From contig JANUWF010003368.1 of assembly GCA_026120185.1 (NCBI GenBank), positions 682,001 to 746,000 on the forward strand: DNA of 64,000 nucleotides. The letters are read 5' to 3'. The notes beneath the pieces are model-generated. The model was not told the origin of the DNA. It saw only the letters and a list, made by a program, of their open reading frames with translations, and did not search any database. Source of the DNA: Voacanga thouarsii (lineage: Eukaryota > Streptophyta > Magnoliopsida > Gentianales > Apocynaceae). Below, in pieces: positions 22,590-35,658 of the stretch (position 1 is the stretch's first letter; each line of letters begins with the position of its first letter). A program made the translations under genes and the position numbers.

Positions 22590-24113
22590 TGTTAGGGATA
22601 TGCCCTAGAGTTAATATGTACTTATACTATTGTCGTTATATATTATGCAATAATACGAGGCATTTCTTTCCATGAATAGTGCATTTAGTTTTGTGGTCAT
22701 CAAGTATGTGACTTGATAGTAAAACCCTACAACCAATACAATGACTATTCTTAAACTATCCTTGATCGATTATTATTAGTGGAACAATAATAAATTAAGA
22801 TTAGTATGTTTGTGACTTGATGGCTATGTTTTATTGGTCATGAATATATGTGATATCAAGTCAAAACATAAATAAATGTTAGAGAATATTGTATTGGACA
22901 CGACCCGCTGTGAGAGTATTTCATGGAACATGTCATAAGTACTTTTTTGTCATAATGATATTAAAAGTCCTTTGACCTGAATTCATCATAGTTTCCTACT
23001 TGATAAATTTTATATTTTGACGTTGTCTAAAGTTGTTTTTAACCAGATAATAAATTAGACTACTGTTGGATATAGAATAAATCAAGGAGAGGAATATGAT
23101 TGATAGTGAAAAAATTTGTCCCTCTCAATTATGGGGGAGATATCCATGAGTCCCTTGATAAGTTAGATTGTTAAAATGCATGGTCGTGCTCAAATATATT
23201 AATCTAAGATATTGATATCATTTGTTTGAACAGTCTACTATAAGATCAAGAAATAATTGATTAAGCTTAATATGGATGACATGCTCCGTGCCTTGTGATT
23301 AATCTGGATATTGTGTGACAAAAGGGCTAAATATAAAATTATGGTTCGGTTCAAAAAGATCACTGATCTATATTTAACCTGGATAGTTATAATATTTTGC
23401 TAAAAACTGCTTATAACTTGTGGGCCATTTAAATGTGATTTGGACACACTGCCAGTGTTACATGAACTTATAGGGCCACACAATAAGCGAACTTGTTAGG
23501 TTATTTTTCTGGTAACCAGGTTCGATGAATATGAAAATATGTCTAAGTTAATCGAACCTAGAAAATTTACCAAATACAATGAATCTGGAAATATGTTCGC
23601 ATTCAATGTATTTGGATGATGTCCAGATTGTAAGAATCTGACTTGATAAATTAATTAGTTAAATTACCGAGATAATGGCAGAATCTTGTCATATCGGTTT
23701 TAATTTAATTTGAATTTAAAATAAAATATGATAAAATATTATCAGAGTTGGACTTCAAGAGGTTCGGATGGGTTTAAAGAAAACCCTAGTCATCTTCTCA
23801 AGAGAGCCGTTCTGTTAAAAATATTTGTGCCTCCATTCATAAAAAAAAAAAAAAAGCTTATCAAACCCTAGGCGCTAGCACTCTTAGGGTAACGAGTTAG
23901 TTCGCCGTGTGTATTCGATAGAGGGTGTTCGCACACTGCAGCATTTGGTGATCGTTCGGGTTGCATGTACGACAGCACAATCAGAATTGAAGGATCTTGA
24001 TTACGCTGAACAGAGGTAATTTTGTAATCCTTAGATCTTCTTAATCATTTACTTGGGTCCTTGGAAGGGATTTGTAGATGTTTTTTGCGTTTAGAAGTCC
24101 ACGAATCCTAACA
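22590..24113 (+). mobile_element. Solo copia-type LTR inside S2 pol
   Basis: 1524 bp, begins TGTTAGGGATATGCCC and ends CCTAACA, with a perfect duplication CCATA (22585-22589 and 24114-24118). Same family as 7831-9357 but opposite orientation. Over the first ~240 bp the two agree at roughly 88-90 percent of sites by eye. No internal region. Confidence 0.92.
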
Positions 24114-24118
24114 CCATA

Positions 24119-25450
24119 TGCTGTTAACTGCCCTTTTCTTTTGTAATTCCTACATCATCATCATCATTTCTAAAGAATGTATATCTAATTCATTAAACAC
24201 AACGTGTATGGATTCTTCCACATATAGAGTTCTTTTCGTATATACTCTATATGCTTTTTTGTTGGAAGAATATCCAAGAAATATTGTCTCATTTGATTTG
24301 CTATCAAATTTTACAAGATTATCACGAGATTTAAGCACAAAACATTTGCATCCAAAAACTTTAAAATGGGAAATGGATGGAACGTTGTCAAATATGAGTT
24401 CAAAGGGAGTTTTTCTTAGAAAGGGTCTTAGTATGACATGGTTAATAATGTAGCAAGCTGTATTTATTGCTTCAGCTCAAAAATATTTTAGAAGAGAGTT
24501 TTCACAAAGCATTAATCTTGCCATTTCTTACAGGCTTCTATTTTTTCTCTCAACCACACTATTTTGTTGAGGGGTTTTTGCTGCTAAAAAATTGTGTGAG
24601 ACACCATTTTCCTCACAGAATTTTGCAAACTCATGGTTGCAAAATTCTCTACCATTGTCACTTCGAACAGAAATTAGTTTGCAACTAAGAAAGCTTTGAA
24701 CACGTTTGAGAAGTTTTGAGAATTTAGAAAAGGTTTCATCCTTTTGAAGAAGAAATAAGGTCCAAATGAATCTTGAGAAGTCATCTACAATTACATAAGC
24801 ATACCTCTTACCACTATGGCTAGTGGTCCTCATTGGTCCAAATAAATCTATGTGTATGAGCTCAAGAGGTTTTGATGTTGAAATCATTTAAAAGCGGTTT
24901 TGGCTTGTGTTCCAAATTGGCAAGCATCACACACTCGATTTCTATCAAATTTCATTTTGGGTAGCCTTCTAACTAGTTCTTTTGAAGATAATTTGTTTAG
25001 CAAATCAATAGATACATGTCCTAGCCTTCTATGTCAAAGATAGCTATCATCATCATTTACAGAGAGGCATCTAATGTCATAAGCCACAAGATCATCAAGA
25101 TAGAGGACATAAACATTTCCAATACAATTAGCAACAAAAATAGTTTCATTGCTGGAACTATTTATGATAATGCAAGAATCTTTTTCAAACACAACTTTGT
25201 ATCCATTATCACATAGTTGGCTGACACTACGAAGATTATACTTTAATTCATCAATTAATAGCACTTGCTTGATGATAATTGAAGATCCCTAACCAATATT
25301 ACCTATGCCAAGAATTTTTCTTTCTTTTTGGCTCAAAAAGTGACAAATCCATCATTTGTAGTTTAAATATTTTCCAGTAGTTTGGCATTTCTTGTCATGT
25401 GTCGTGAGCATCCATTGTTCAAAAACTATTTTGTGGAGCTCCCCTTGTCC
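24119..25450 (-). pseudogene. S2 integrase and protease, broken
   Basis: Minus strand. Integrase C-terminal part 24338-24150 (KFDSKSNETIFLGYSSNKKA). Core 24887-24528 in one open frame with LELIHIDLFGPM, VRSDNGREF and SVVERKNRSL, so the D,D,E triad is present. Pre-integrase region 25264-25034, with a stop before the His/Cys-like part. Protease near 25435-25400 reads LNNGCSRHMT: the catalytic Asp of D-S-G is Asn. Confidence 0.87.
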
Positions 25451-25953
25451 AACAAATGTTCCTATACACAAGATGGAAGAGTGACATTTGGTATCCATAT
25501 TTTCTTGGGTCCATAGGGGTTAGTGATGGTTCTTTTCACCTTCTAAATAGTTTTCATGCCAGATTGCACCTTCTTCCTAATATGACACTTAGATGTTTTA
25601 TGTCCAAAATTTCCATAATATGTGCGATAGACATGTGTCATATGTGATGAAGCAGCTCTTACAATGCGAAATTTGTGATTTTTAGTTCTAATATCATGTC
25701 TATAGCCTAGACCATTTCAGTTTCTAGCAGTGTGTTGTACTCCAAGCAAAATTTTCAAATTATTTTTGCCATTTGTAAACTTTTCAATGCATGAGGTAAG
25801 ATCATCGACTCTACTTTTCATATTGTCAAAATTACTGACCATAGTTTCAAGAGAACAAATTTTATCACATAAGTATTTATTTTCTAATGTTATATGATGT
25901 AATGAGGTGATGGTAACATTTTGTTCAATGTTTGAGCGCATATATGACTCAAG
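25451..25953 (-). pseudogene. S2 gag, C-terminal part
   Basis: Minus strand continuation of gag after the inserted LTR: ISLESYMRSNIEQNV, then LENKYLCDKICSLETMVSNF and LTSCIEKFTNGKNNL, matching the S1 4381-4590 segment. The second zinc knuckle (about 25640-25595) keeps its GHKTSKC end but both first cysteines are replaced (Arg and Tyr). Stops and shifts follow toward protease. Confidence 0.85.
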
Positions 25954-25958
25954 TGAGA

Positions 25959-28091
25959 TGGTGTGTTTGGATTTGGGTATAAAAATCATATAAAAAATAA
26001 ACACATTCCAAATCAAGTTAAATTAAAATGTTAACTCCAAATTACACATATGAGCAAGCGTACTCATCATTAACATAACATAGGGTTCAAACGAGTGTCG
26101 ATCCTCCAAGAACAAGTATGCATTAATCACTTTTCTTCTAACCGACTCAATAAAAAAAATAAAAAGAAAAATAAAATAAAATAAAATAAAAGAATATATA
26201 CATGTCAATGATGGAGAATTATGTAGCCCAATCCATTGTTTAGACAACCATGATCTTAAAGTACCCAATCTCTATCATAACTAATTATTCTCTTGGCATC
26301 ATGAAGGATTAAAGTAGACTCACTTCTTTTCCAATCCATGAAATTACTATCTTCTAGACAAATTAGCATCACATACTCTGTCTCAACTAATTCACCCAAA
26401 AGATGCATTAAACACAATCCTTGATTAAATTTCCATACTCTGGGAAACTTAAAACATGAAATTAACCAATGAATCCATACTCTGGTAGACATTAATTAAC
26501 CTTCAATTACCAGTTCTTAGCAATTAACCTCTTTTCCAAGTAAGTTAAGAGATAACAAATATGAAATCAACAAATTGAAACCACCATCAACCCCTTTCTC
26601 AAGCAAGTCAATAGAAAGAAACAACCAATTAATCTCGTAATCAACCCAAGTAATTAAATACCAAGAAAAATAATCAATTAATCAAAATATCAAATACTCC
26701 TAAAAATCATGAATATCTAAAATAATGTCAAACTACAATAAAACAATTAATACATTATTGTTCAAGAAAAAGAAAACAAAGTAAAAGAAAGCACTCATAG
26801 ACAAGCCTCATTCTTCTTCATTTGAAGACGTTCTTGCACAACCCTCCTTGATTTGAAGAATTCTTCCTTTGATTTGAGTGATTTTCTATGATAATCTATG
26901 AATTCTCCAGAAAATATTGGTGATGCACTCCAAAATAAATCTAAGTCTCTACATTGTGCACCTTTCTTTCCTAGGGTAAATTGGCGTTTATTTATAAGCT
27001 TACAAAGTTCCTAAAAGAGTCCTAAATAAAGAATAAGTAATTACCTAAATAATCCAAAACCAAAAAGGAGTTGTAAAATTGCTAAATAAAAGTCTAAATA
27101 AAAACTAAATAAAACTAAGGAAAAACTAAGTACTCCACCGTCTTTACTTTGTAAATTGGAAGATTGGAAATCAATTTTGACTTCAATTTGGACTTTACTT
27201 TCAGCTTCTTTTGTCTTGTCGTTTTCTGCTGAAGGTCACTTCTTGTTGAATTGAATTATGTTGAAATTTCGTGAATTTGGCTGTAAATAAGCCGTGCGAA
27301 ATTTTGTCCAGCCAACGAAATTCTTTCTCTTGTAGTGTTGGCTTGATTTGAGCCATTTACCAAGCCACCGAAGTTGTTTTCTTTTTCTGTTGTTGCTTTG
27401 CTCGGTTGAGCTATTACTCGAGCTGCCTTTCCTATTCTTTCTTATTGCACCGGCTCAATTGAGCCACAACTTAAGCCACCACCTACTTTTGCTGCAGTTG
27501 ATTTCCTCTTCCTTTTTCTAGCCACTTTTGTTGTCCATTCTTCACCTGCCTTGACCCCACCGAATTCACTTCTTTCTTTTCTTGCTTCGGTTGCAATTTC
27601 TGTCGGCTCAAGTAAGCCATGAAGCTGCCAAAAAACTGTCTTGCTTTGCTACCCGAATTTCCTTCCTCTTTCTTCTTCTTTTGCTTTTGTCTTTTGTTGA
27701 CCAAAATTCCTTGGGCTGACCGAATCAATTTGGTCTTTTCTTTTTGTTGTAATTGTTTCCCTTTTATGAGCCGTGAAGCCATGAAGCCATTTTTCCTCAT
27801 TTTTCTCTCCAATTTCCAATTGCAATTCATTCTTTCATTTCTTTTTATGCTTTTCTCTATTCTTTCCAGTGGAAGATCGGTGCCGACTGTCCTTTCTTAG
27901 GCTGGTGCTAGTCTTGTGCTGAAAAATTACACAATTAGTTTTAAATTTTACCTATTTTTGTATAAAATTACAGAACAGCATTTTTATAAGGGAAATATCA
28001 AATAAGAAGGAATATAACTAGTTATTTCACAAAATGTATCACAAAATAGCCTCAATAACTAGGAAAAATATAACTAATTTAAGCCCTATCA
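25959..28091 (-). mobile_element. Solo LTR of a third family inside S2 gag
   Basis: 2133 bp insert bounded TG...CA with a perfect 5-bp duplication TGAGA (25954-25958 and 28092-28096). The reverse complement begins TGATAGGGCTTAAATTAG. Orientation is inferred from that start, which is like plant gypsy LTRs. No primer site, PPT or pol motif. Both long frames inside (27483-27830 and 27619-27900, opposite strands) overlap each other and show no family motif. Unlike the other LTRs here, so a distinct, unnamed family. Confidence 0.8.
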
Positions 28092-28096
28092 TGAGA

Positions 28097-29396
28097 CTTC
28101 ATTTTCATTTGACAATTTTGTATTCTCGTTTAATAAGGAATCAAATTTCATCTTCATTTCTTTGTTTCTTCTAGATAATTTCTTTAGTTCATGAAACATA
28201 TCAAAAAGCAATTCACTGGGATTGTCATGCTTTTCATAATCAGAAACATGCAAATCAGTTGTTATGTCTGGAGAAGTAGGACTTACCGTATCCTTTATAG
28301 CCATGAAGTATATGTTGGCCTTTTCATTTTTTGAATCGCAACTTTTTTTAGTTTCAGATTTTGCTTGATCCCAAATTCCAATTAGTCATTTTCCTTTCTT
28401 TAACTTTGTATCCTTCTTTTTCTTTCTAAACTGCTTGGCCCCCTTCTCTTTGGTCACTGGACAATCAATAATGAAATGTTCTGTGCTTTTGCATTTAAAG
28501 CATTGAGGTTTGAAGGAGGAGTCTAGCCTTTTTTTTTTTTTTTTCACAAACTTCTTACCCTTTTTGAAATATCCCTTTCTGAATATTTTTCTAAACTTTC
28601 TGGCTATGATAGCCAATTCTTCTGTGTCTAAATAAGTGCCATCATCACATTCAGTCTGATCATTGTTCGTCTCTTTATTAACTGCTTTTAAGGCAGTTCC
28701 CCGTTTGCCTTTCTCATCATCATCATCATCTTGTTCTTGAAACCTTTTAAGTTTCATTTCATAGGTTAAAAAAGAGCCAATTAGCTCTTCAGTGGATAAG
28801 TTGTTCAGATATTTAGATTCCTCTATAGCCAAGGTTTTCGGCTGCCAACTCTTCGGCAGAGTATCAAGCAATTTTCTGTTTTGTTCTCCAAGGGAACACA
28901 TTTTCTCATATACTTTTAGACCATTCATAATGTTTGTGAACCGAATAAACATGTCAGTTATGTTCAGTTAGCTTCATAGAGAACAATTCATAGTCTTGGA
29001 CAATGTGTCCTAGCTTCGATTCTTTCACTTGATTGGTCCCCTCATGGGTGACCTCAAGTAGTTTCCACATTCCGTGAGTTGAATCATAGCCATTAACCCG
29101 ACTGTATTCATTAGCATCAAGAGCACAACACAATATATTCATTGCCTGAAAATTCAGGACCATTTTTGAAATGTCATCTTTGTCATATTCATCATTTTGT
29201 TTAGGCACTTTTCTACCTTCAACGAACTTTGACGGAACAAATGGTCCATTCTCAATCAGATTCTACAACTCAAAATTGATTAAGCAGATATAAATCTCAT
29301 TCTGTTTTTTCAGAATGTATAGTTGTTTCCATTGAACAAAGAAGGTCGATTTGTTAAAGATTCTTTAACTTAAGGAATAGCAGATGTGTTTGCCAT
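28097..29396 (-). pseudogene. S2 gag, N-terminal part
   Basis: Minus strand, ATG at 29396-29394. UBN2-type capsid region: LLEVTHEGTNQVKESKLG, then after a frameshift near 28953 FIRFTNIMNGL, LPKSWQPKTLAIEESK and LSTEELIGSF. Zinc knuckle CFKCKSTEHFIIDC near 28500. Stops include TAA at codon 9 and TGA at codon 29 (29312-29310), the same codon that is TGA in S1. It ends at the LTR target duplication (28092-28096). Confidence 0.9.
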
Positions 29397-29444
29397 AAGG
29401 ATCTTTTCTACATGGTTGTTAGCCCAAAAGTAGAGTAGACCAAT

Positions 29445-29456
29445 GCTCTGATACCA
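29445..29456 (-). other. Primer binding site of S2 (initiator tRNA-Met)
   Basis: On the minus strand TGGTATCAGAGC, two bases after the 5' LTR end; a full match to the usual site. Confidence 0.9.
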
Positions 29457-29458
29457 AT

Positions 29459-30761
29459 TGAAAAACCCCAGAAGGGGTGAATAAGATTTTCGGCAAACAA
29501 ATACAAATAAAAAATTTTGGTCCCCTTAAAAAATTCAAACAATGTAGCGGATATGCTTTGTAGCTTCACGATTTCAAGAGTTTGGATAGGTGCCTATTAA
29601 ATCAGTAAAAAATGATAAGAAAAAATTGTGAAATGAAGATGGGTAGTTGAGATGTTAAGGACAAGTTTAAATCAGAATGTATGAGTCATAAATGAGTTAT
29701 TGATTTTAGAAGAAAATACGCAGTATTTAATATCTGAGAATAGTGAAAAATGCGGTTAAGAATTTTGGCGAAAATAGCTCAAGAATTTATAGTGGTTCGA
29801 TCCTCAAATGATCTACATCCACTACTTTAAGTTCTCACTTAAGGATTTCAACACCATTCACTAGAAACCTTTTTCCAACTAAATGGTGGTAGGTGACACC
29901 AATCTTACACAAGAGGATCACCACACTTGATTTTACACCCAACCTCTTTAATTACAACAATCAAGGCTTACCCCAACTGGGTTTTACTTCCTCAACTTTG
30001 ATACAAGTTAGATTGAAAGAAAGATTACAGAAATAGCTTACATATTTGAGCAGAATGCGAACAAATAAGCACCAACACCTTTTTTCTTTGGAACGACTCT
30101 ATTTCACTTTGAAGCACAAATGAAAAGGGAGATTTTTGTATTATAAAGTGTAAGAGTGTTTTTGAGAAAGATAGTACAAAAATCTACTTCAAAATCGTGT
30201 TTTGAAAGCTTTTATAGGTGTAAAAAGTAAGATAGTAACGGCTAGTTTTTCACTGTCAGATTTTTAGAGTTTTATACTCAAAGATTGGAAGAAAGTGCAT
30301 CTAAAATGTGAGTCGAAAATGACACTTTTTTAGGTAGTAACATTTTAACATTGTTACAGAGTTTTGGACGAAACTTTTGGATGTAGAGTCCATCCAAACA
30401 ACTCAATCTAAACATCTGAAAGCTTACTATTTGAAATCATTTTTTGTGTGCTTCAAGGTAGAAATAAATTGAATCATAAGGTAAAAAGACATAGGAATTT
30501 ACACATAATACCTTAACAAACGATTCATAGTTTAAAGTTCTTTCACAAGGACTTCGTGATTTTGCAAGCTCTTAAGTTGAAGTTGTACTTGATCAATCAC
30601 TTCTTTGGATTTCATTTGCTTGAGAGCTACTTAGCAGAGTTATTCACATGTCATGAAAGAACGGAGGTCAAACATTTCCTATCACATATAGACTATACAA
30701 GTTAGTTCTGATCACTATTTGTCATAAGTCAAAATACAGGAGAATGCCTTTAGGGCTAACA
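29459..30761 (-). repeat. 5' LTR of S2
   Basis: On the minus strand it begins TGTTAGCCCTAAAGGC at 30761 and ends GGGGTTTTTCA at 29459, 1303 bp. TATAAAAG lies near 30210-30217. It shares start, end and promoter layout with the S1 LTR, but with many differences. The 5 bp beyond its start (30762-30766) are AAGTC. Confidence 0.9.
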
Positions 30762-32118
30762 AAGTCCTTAAAATAACAATCGTTTCTATATGTTTCCTCC
30801 TCCTGTAGTGATAGCATATTACCGAATTTGGAGCAGCTTTTGTTGAAGTAATCCTTACATGTTTCCTCTTATTGTTCTATTGTTGCTCTACTAACCTTTT
30901 AGCATGGAAGTTTTGCATCTTTAGAATCATTGCTAAAGTCATCCTATTTAGGTCTTTCTCATTTGTGGGTGTGGTTGCATCCACTATAGTAGTACAATTA
31001 TAAGTGGTATCTACTTTCCACAATCATTGCTTCTCTAAATTTTACTCACACACAATATCCAAATACCTTTGATCAACTCAATTATTCTAACCCAAAATTA
31101 AAGTGCAAATATGCTATGTACTAAAACAAGTAAATTCATATAGCATACTCTGTAAGATGAAAGACATATAAAGATATTACATAGATATTTCATATAATAT
31201 GCACCACATATAATTATAGGGCATTCGAGACAATGTCCCACTATTAACAAATAATTAGTAGGCATAACAAAAAATCACAAATCTTTAAAACACAGACATC
31301 AAAATCCTAAATCCTAGAAATAATCACTATTTCTAAGCTACCATCATCATAATATTGTCCTATCCATCAAATCAGCACTAGGATAGTTAAAATTGAAAGA
31401 CTAAAATAAATATCAAGATCCTATGCCTCTTCATCACGTATAGTCCTCTTATCACATTCGTCAAAATATCTAAGTGTTCTTGTCACATTCGTCACCTAGA
31501 GAATCTCACATACGCATACTGTTCACATTCATCAAAATATCTAAGTGTTCTTGTCAACATAGACTTTCACTTACAACCTTGTCAATGTTACTATCATTAC
31601 AATACACAGGGATGAAATTTCCTCCCATATCAACTTATCAACAATAGCAAGATTTTCAAGTTCAAATCACCAACAAACAAGCTCAAACACAGATAACCAT
31701 AGTAATCCTTAAATTCTAAATCCTTGATTTTAAAGGTAATACTCAGTCCTAGGCTCAACTCAATCTAGACTTAACTAATAATTCCAGATTCCACAATCTA
31801 GAGCCTATTCTATTAATCAAAAGATACCACTAATCATGCTCTTAGTTTCAGTCTTACATTCCTTGAAATTCAACTAATGATCCTGGGCTATCGGTTTAAC
31901 TTTCGAGTTTTAATTTTTGAGTTACTACTACCATATAGTTCATACATATTAACAAGTGCCTGAGTTATGACAAGTGCGGGGTTTTACAAGGGCTATGGAT
32001 ATACGGGTAGTCTTATACGTTCTAACAACTTTATTCACATAGAATATGCTTAGTTTAGCAAAAATAATAAAACCTAAAATTCTAAATCTATTAAATTTAG
32101 GTGACTACCTAAACCTAG
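30762..32118 (-). other. Non-coding leader-like region of G3 or unassigned DNA
   Basis: Lies between the S2 LTR and the G3 primer site. No gag or pol motif on either strand. A ~33-bp unit (CACATTCGTCAAAATATC...) occurs twice (about 31454 and 31522). GGGGTTTTACA at 31981-31991 looks like a Del LTR end, but the neighbouring sequence does not match one. The part next to 32118 is most simply the 5' leader of G3; the rest may be host or a deleted element body. Confidence 0.5.
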
Positions 32119-32130
32119 GTTCTGATACCA
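32119..32130 (-). other. Primer binding site of G3 (initiator tRNA-Met)
   Basis: On the minus strand TGGTATCAGAAC, two bases after the LTR end, with CTAGG following. This shows that the LTR to its right is a 5' LTR on the minus strand. Confidence 0.85.
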
Positions 32131-33746
32131 CTTGTAACATCTCGTTACCTACATACCCCAAAAGGGGTGGGGATGTCACCTCGTCTGAAAGACAAGAGGT
32201 CTTTATAACGAGGTAAATAAATAACTCATCCAAAAAATACCTCAAAATAAAATTTAACCGTAATATAGCTAAAGTAAAGCTCAATCAGAGTCTAAAAAAC
32301 AAAGGATAATAAAGCATTGTTTCTAAGAAAAAACCACTAAAATGTCAAGTACAAGATATTGAACTCTAGCCCGACTTTGTCAGTAGTGCTCATGACCTAA
32401 AAACATGCACAAAAATTGTGAGAAATAAATTTTCCAATAAGTTCTATGTGTGAGCATCTACATCTAAAACAATTTCGTGATATGAAATTTTTAAATAACA
32501 AAAGCGCAATTGCAATCAAAGTCAATAGTTTTAAATACAAGAGTGGCATTTTCAATTTGCATTCTTAATAAATAACTTCATTCTAAAAAAATCAATCACT
32601 CAACAAAAACGTGGACTATGAAACCTTGCATCTTAGCCTTGAGCCATGAAACCTTGCATCATGACCCTATACTGTGAAACCCTGCATCATAGCACTATGG
32701 GTGATCGATGCACAGGTAGAGATACTCCTCATTCTCCCAGACACCTCTAACTTCTGGTTGTTTATTCCAATGAAAAAAATAGTTCAACTTGGAATTGATT
32801 GGTAGCTTGAACTGGCTTGACTCACTAGCACTGTCACCTAATCAAGATCGAGTTCACCTCTTGGAGGTGGCCACCAGCCGGGAAGCTTGCTTGCTCCTTA
32901 AGCTAGTACTAGTAGCATACCCTTATTGAGTACTAAATTATTTTATAATAAGGAAACTCATTAGCATCAAATATTAGCTAAAAAGAAAATATCCAGCATG
33001 ACTTGGGAAACCTTGTTCAACACATTTAGTGTGAAAAACCAATTGACTCATTTTGAAAATCTTTTAGTTTAAGAAATCAATATGTGAGTAGAAATAAAGT
33101 AAGAAATCTAGCCATGCTGAACATTTTATCACAACAAAACATGACATTTGACAACTTGCAATTACATTGTTTCGCAAATGGTTTTAATGCAAGAACTTAC
33201 CTGATCTGTTTGTCTTACAAATATTAGATTCTTCCGATGACCTGATCAGTGAGCCCTAGTCCTATCTAGAGAAAATACAAAGATCATGTCACAAACTTCA
33301 CTATAACCCTTATATTGGCATAGTTTCCACAACTAGCTCAACTTCAAACATCGAGTTATCACACAATACAAACCAACTATCAGCTCTATTTCAGATATAA
33401 CAAGCTAAACATGGAATATTGCATACTAACAATTTAACGTATACTAAGACAATTACTAAATAAAAGATAAGCTCCCATATAGATAAGTGGACAAACAACT
33501 GAGTAACTATATTGCTATATAAACAAATAATTAGTTAATTACAATAAAGGTTGCTCGTGAAAGTAAATAACAATTAAATAAATAGGTTAGTTAATGTGAA
33601 AACATTAAGTAACCAAAGAATTAAGTAAATAGACAATTATTTAATTACTTGCTTAGCTAATTAAAGTACTGCTTGTTCGTAATAATACAAAAATAAATAA
33701 TCGAGGAGAAATATTAATTAATGAGTTGATAATTATGACAATATTA

Positions 33747-33845
33747 ATAATATTAGTGATGATGATGATGATAATAATAATAATAATAATAGCATTAATA
33801 ATAATAATATTAATATTAATAAGAGTAATAATTAAATAATAGTAA
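33747..33845. repeat. ATG/ATA/TAA trinucleotide repeat tract
   Basis: GATGATGATGATG followed by interrupted ATA/TAA units in the G3 LTR. A similar TAA-rich tract lies at 38640-38900 in the G1 LTR, so it may derive from the same ancestral LTR segment. Confidence 0.85.
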
Positions 33846-35489
33846 TATTAATATTGATGACATAAAATCCACTATTACATCCTAGTGTTGACATACACAA
33901 TTATTCCACATAAGGCACACATATAAACTAATAATAGAAGTTTCCTTAAAATTTTCTAAGTTGCAAATAATTTTCAACTCGAGTGACACTTTTTCCTATT
34001 AGCATAATACATGGGAAGGCACTTCGAATTGACCTCAATTTTTATCAAGACATACCTAATCACATATAGAACATAATACAAGTGTCCTTACACAAAAATG
34101 TGGCCTTAATTACACTCAGTAATTTATTTTTCACTATAGTAGTAATCTATCTAGCACAGATCAGTTTGAAATAAAAATTCGTAACTTTTACTTCCCTCTT
34201 CAAAAAATTCTGAAATGCTATAGTTAACATCTACACACATAAATCTACGTTGCTTCTGTTTTGACCTTTCCCCAATTCGGAATTTATCATCACAAAATAA
34301 TATCGTTAACCTAATTGTATAGCAAAAATAGGGTACTCTGTCCCTTCAGTTTTTTCAAAAATTATTGGGTTTTATTGCAGGGTTTTCTTGCATGATATCT
34401 ATAATAAAACACATCGTAAATATGTCTAAATCATAATATCAAAAGGCCTTGCAACAATAATTTGTTTTGCTATTTTATTTTGAAATAAAACCTACAACTA
34501 GTACATAATCATAGAATTTCCAGATTTCAAGAATAAATGGTAAAAGTATTTTCTTTTCATAAAATCTTAAAGGTGGTTTCTTTTTCACAATCTAAGCATG
34601 TTCCAATAACAATAATAAATTCTCAATCAAAGAACGCATGTTACAAATTTTAAAACCTTAAAACCATAATTTTCCACTATTATGGCAGCAATCAAGAAAA
34701 TCAACGGAAAGAGCCAGCTCTTTATTACTGCTTGTTATGTCTAACTCAAACAACCATAGAGGAAAGAGTGGGTGTCATCTAGCCTTCGTTTCCACCAAGA
34801 ATATCAAGAAATCAATCTAGGAATGGTGTTTTAAAGTTGCGTTCTTGTGTAGAATTTCTCCATAAGCAATACATTAATTAAACTTCCGCTAAAGGAGGAA
34901 GGAATTTTGCGTGAGGGAAGAGAGAGAGAAAGAGGGAGAGACGGATGCTAGGGTGGATTAGGGCTCAAAAATCTGGTTTAATTGGATTTTTATAGGTGAA
35001 TTATGTTAGGTTTAGAAAATAGAAAAATAATTAAGGAAAATCGTATTTTTCTCTTGGTTTTATCTAATAAAAAGCTTCCTTTAATTAATTTAATCATAAT
35101 CCTATGAGATTTGAAGAGTTAGGTGGCAGCACATAGGAGTGGGAATAAGATAGTAATGTTCTCCAATTTTCCCTAAGGATTAACGGATTAGAAATAATAA
35201 ATTCCCTTCAAGATAATTTTCCAAATGCACAAGAATTAGGTTTTCCTCCTTTTCCTTCTCCTAAGAGGTTGCCACTAGGCTTCTAGAAGCCTAATACTTC
35301 CCTCAAAATATTCTCCTAGCTAGAATAAATATTTAATTCAAAATTCAATTTCTCTCCAAATAAAATAAAATGAAAAGAAAGTTTGCTAGTCTAATATTTA
35401 AATACCACCTAAAATTAATACACAACTAAATAAATAAAATAAATATATAATGAGTGTTTAGTAAATATATAACAAATACACAAATGTAT

Positions 35490-35492
<3 letters not shown>

Positions 35493-35524
<32 letters not shown>
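35493..35524. repeat. (AC)16 microsatellite
   Basis: Uninterrupted AC units in the G3 LTR. Confidence 0.95.
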
Positions 35525-35527
<3 letters not shown>

Positions 35528-35618
35528 ATTATTTAACAATTAATAAATAGTTACCTGAATTATTTTAAATAACCGTTACTCAATAATTAAATATGTAATT
35601 TAGAGTTAGCTATATTTT

Positions 35619-35621
<3 letters not shown>

Positions 35622-35656
<35 letters not shown>
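35622..35656. repeat. (TA)17 microsatellite
   Basis: Uninterrupted TA units in the G3 LTR, about 100 bp from the AC tract. Confidence 0.95.

Positions 35657-35658
<2 letters not shown>

Larger units (their letters stand above)
20284..30761 (-). mobile_element. Sirevirus S2, minus strand, 3' end missing, hosting two solo LTRs
   Basis: Read on the minus strand: 5' LTR (30761-29459), tRNA-Met primer site, gag, protease, integrase, RT, RNase H and the start of an envelope-like region. The rest of that ORF and the 3' LTR are missing at the C3 junction. Its proteins run parallel to those of S1 throughout, but the LTR is clearly diverged, so it is a related subfamily. Two solo LTRs with intact target duplications lie inside it. 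Confidence 0.9.

Noticed and set aside
24118..25647. Plus-strand frames across the S2 integrase region
   Set aside because: Antisense shadows of integrase and protease on the minus strand.
27483..27900. Two overlapping opposite-strand frames with Lys/Gln- or Phe/Leu-rich content
   Set aside because: They are mirror images of a biased stretch inside a solo LTR; neither has a domain pattern.
31440..31560. Short direct repeats considered as a CRISPR-like array
   Set aside because: Only two copies of one unit, imperfect, in plant non-coding DNA.
31981..31991. GGGGTTTTACA as a Del LTR terminus
   Set aside because: Neighbouring sequence does not match the start of the G1 or G2 LTRs and no PPT adjoins it, so coincidence is more likely.
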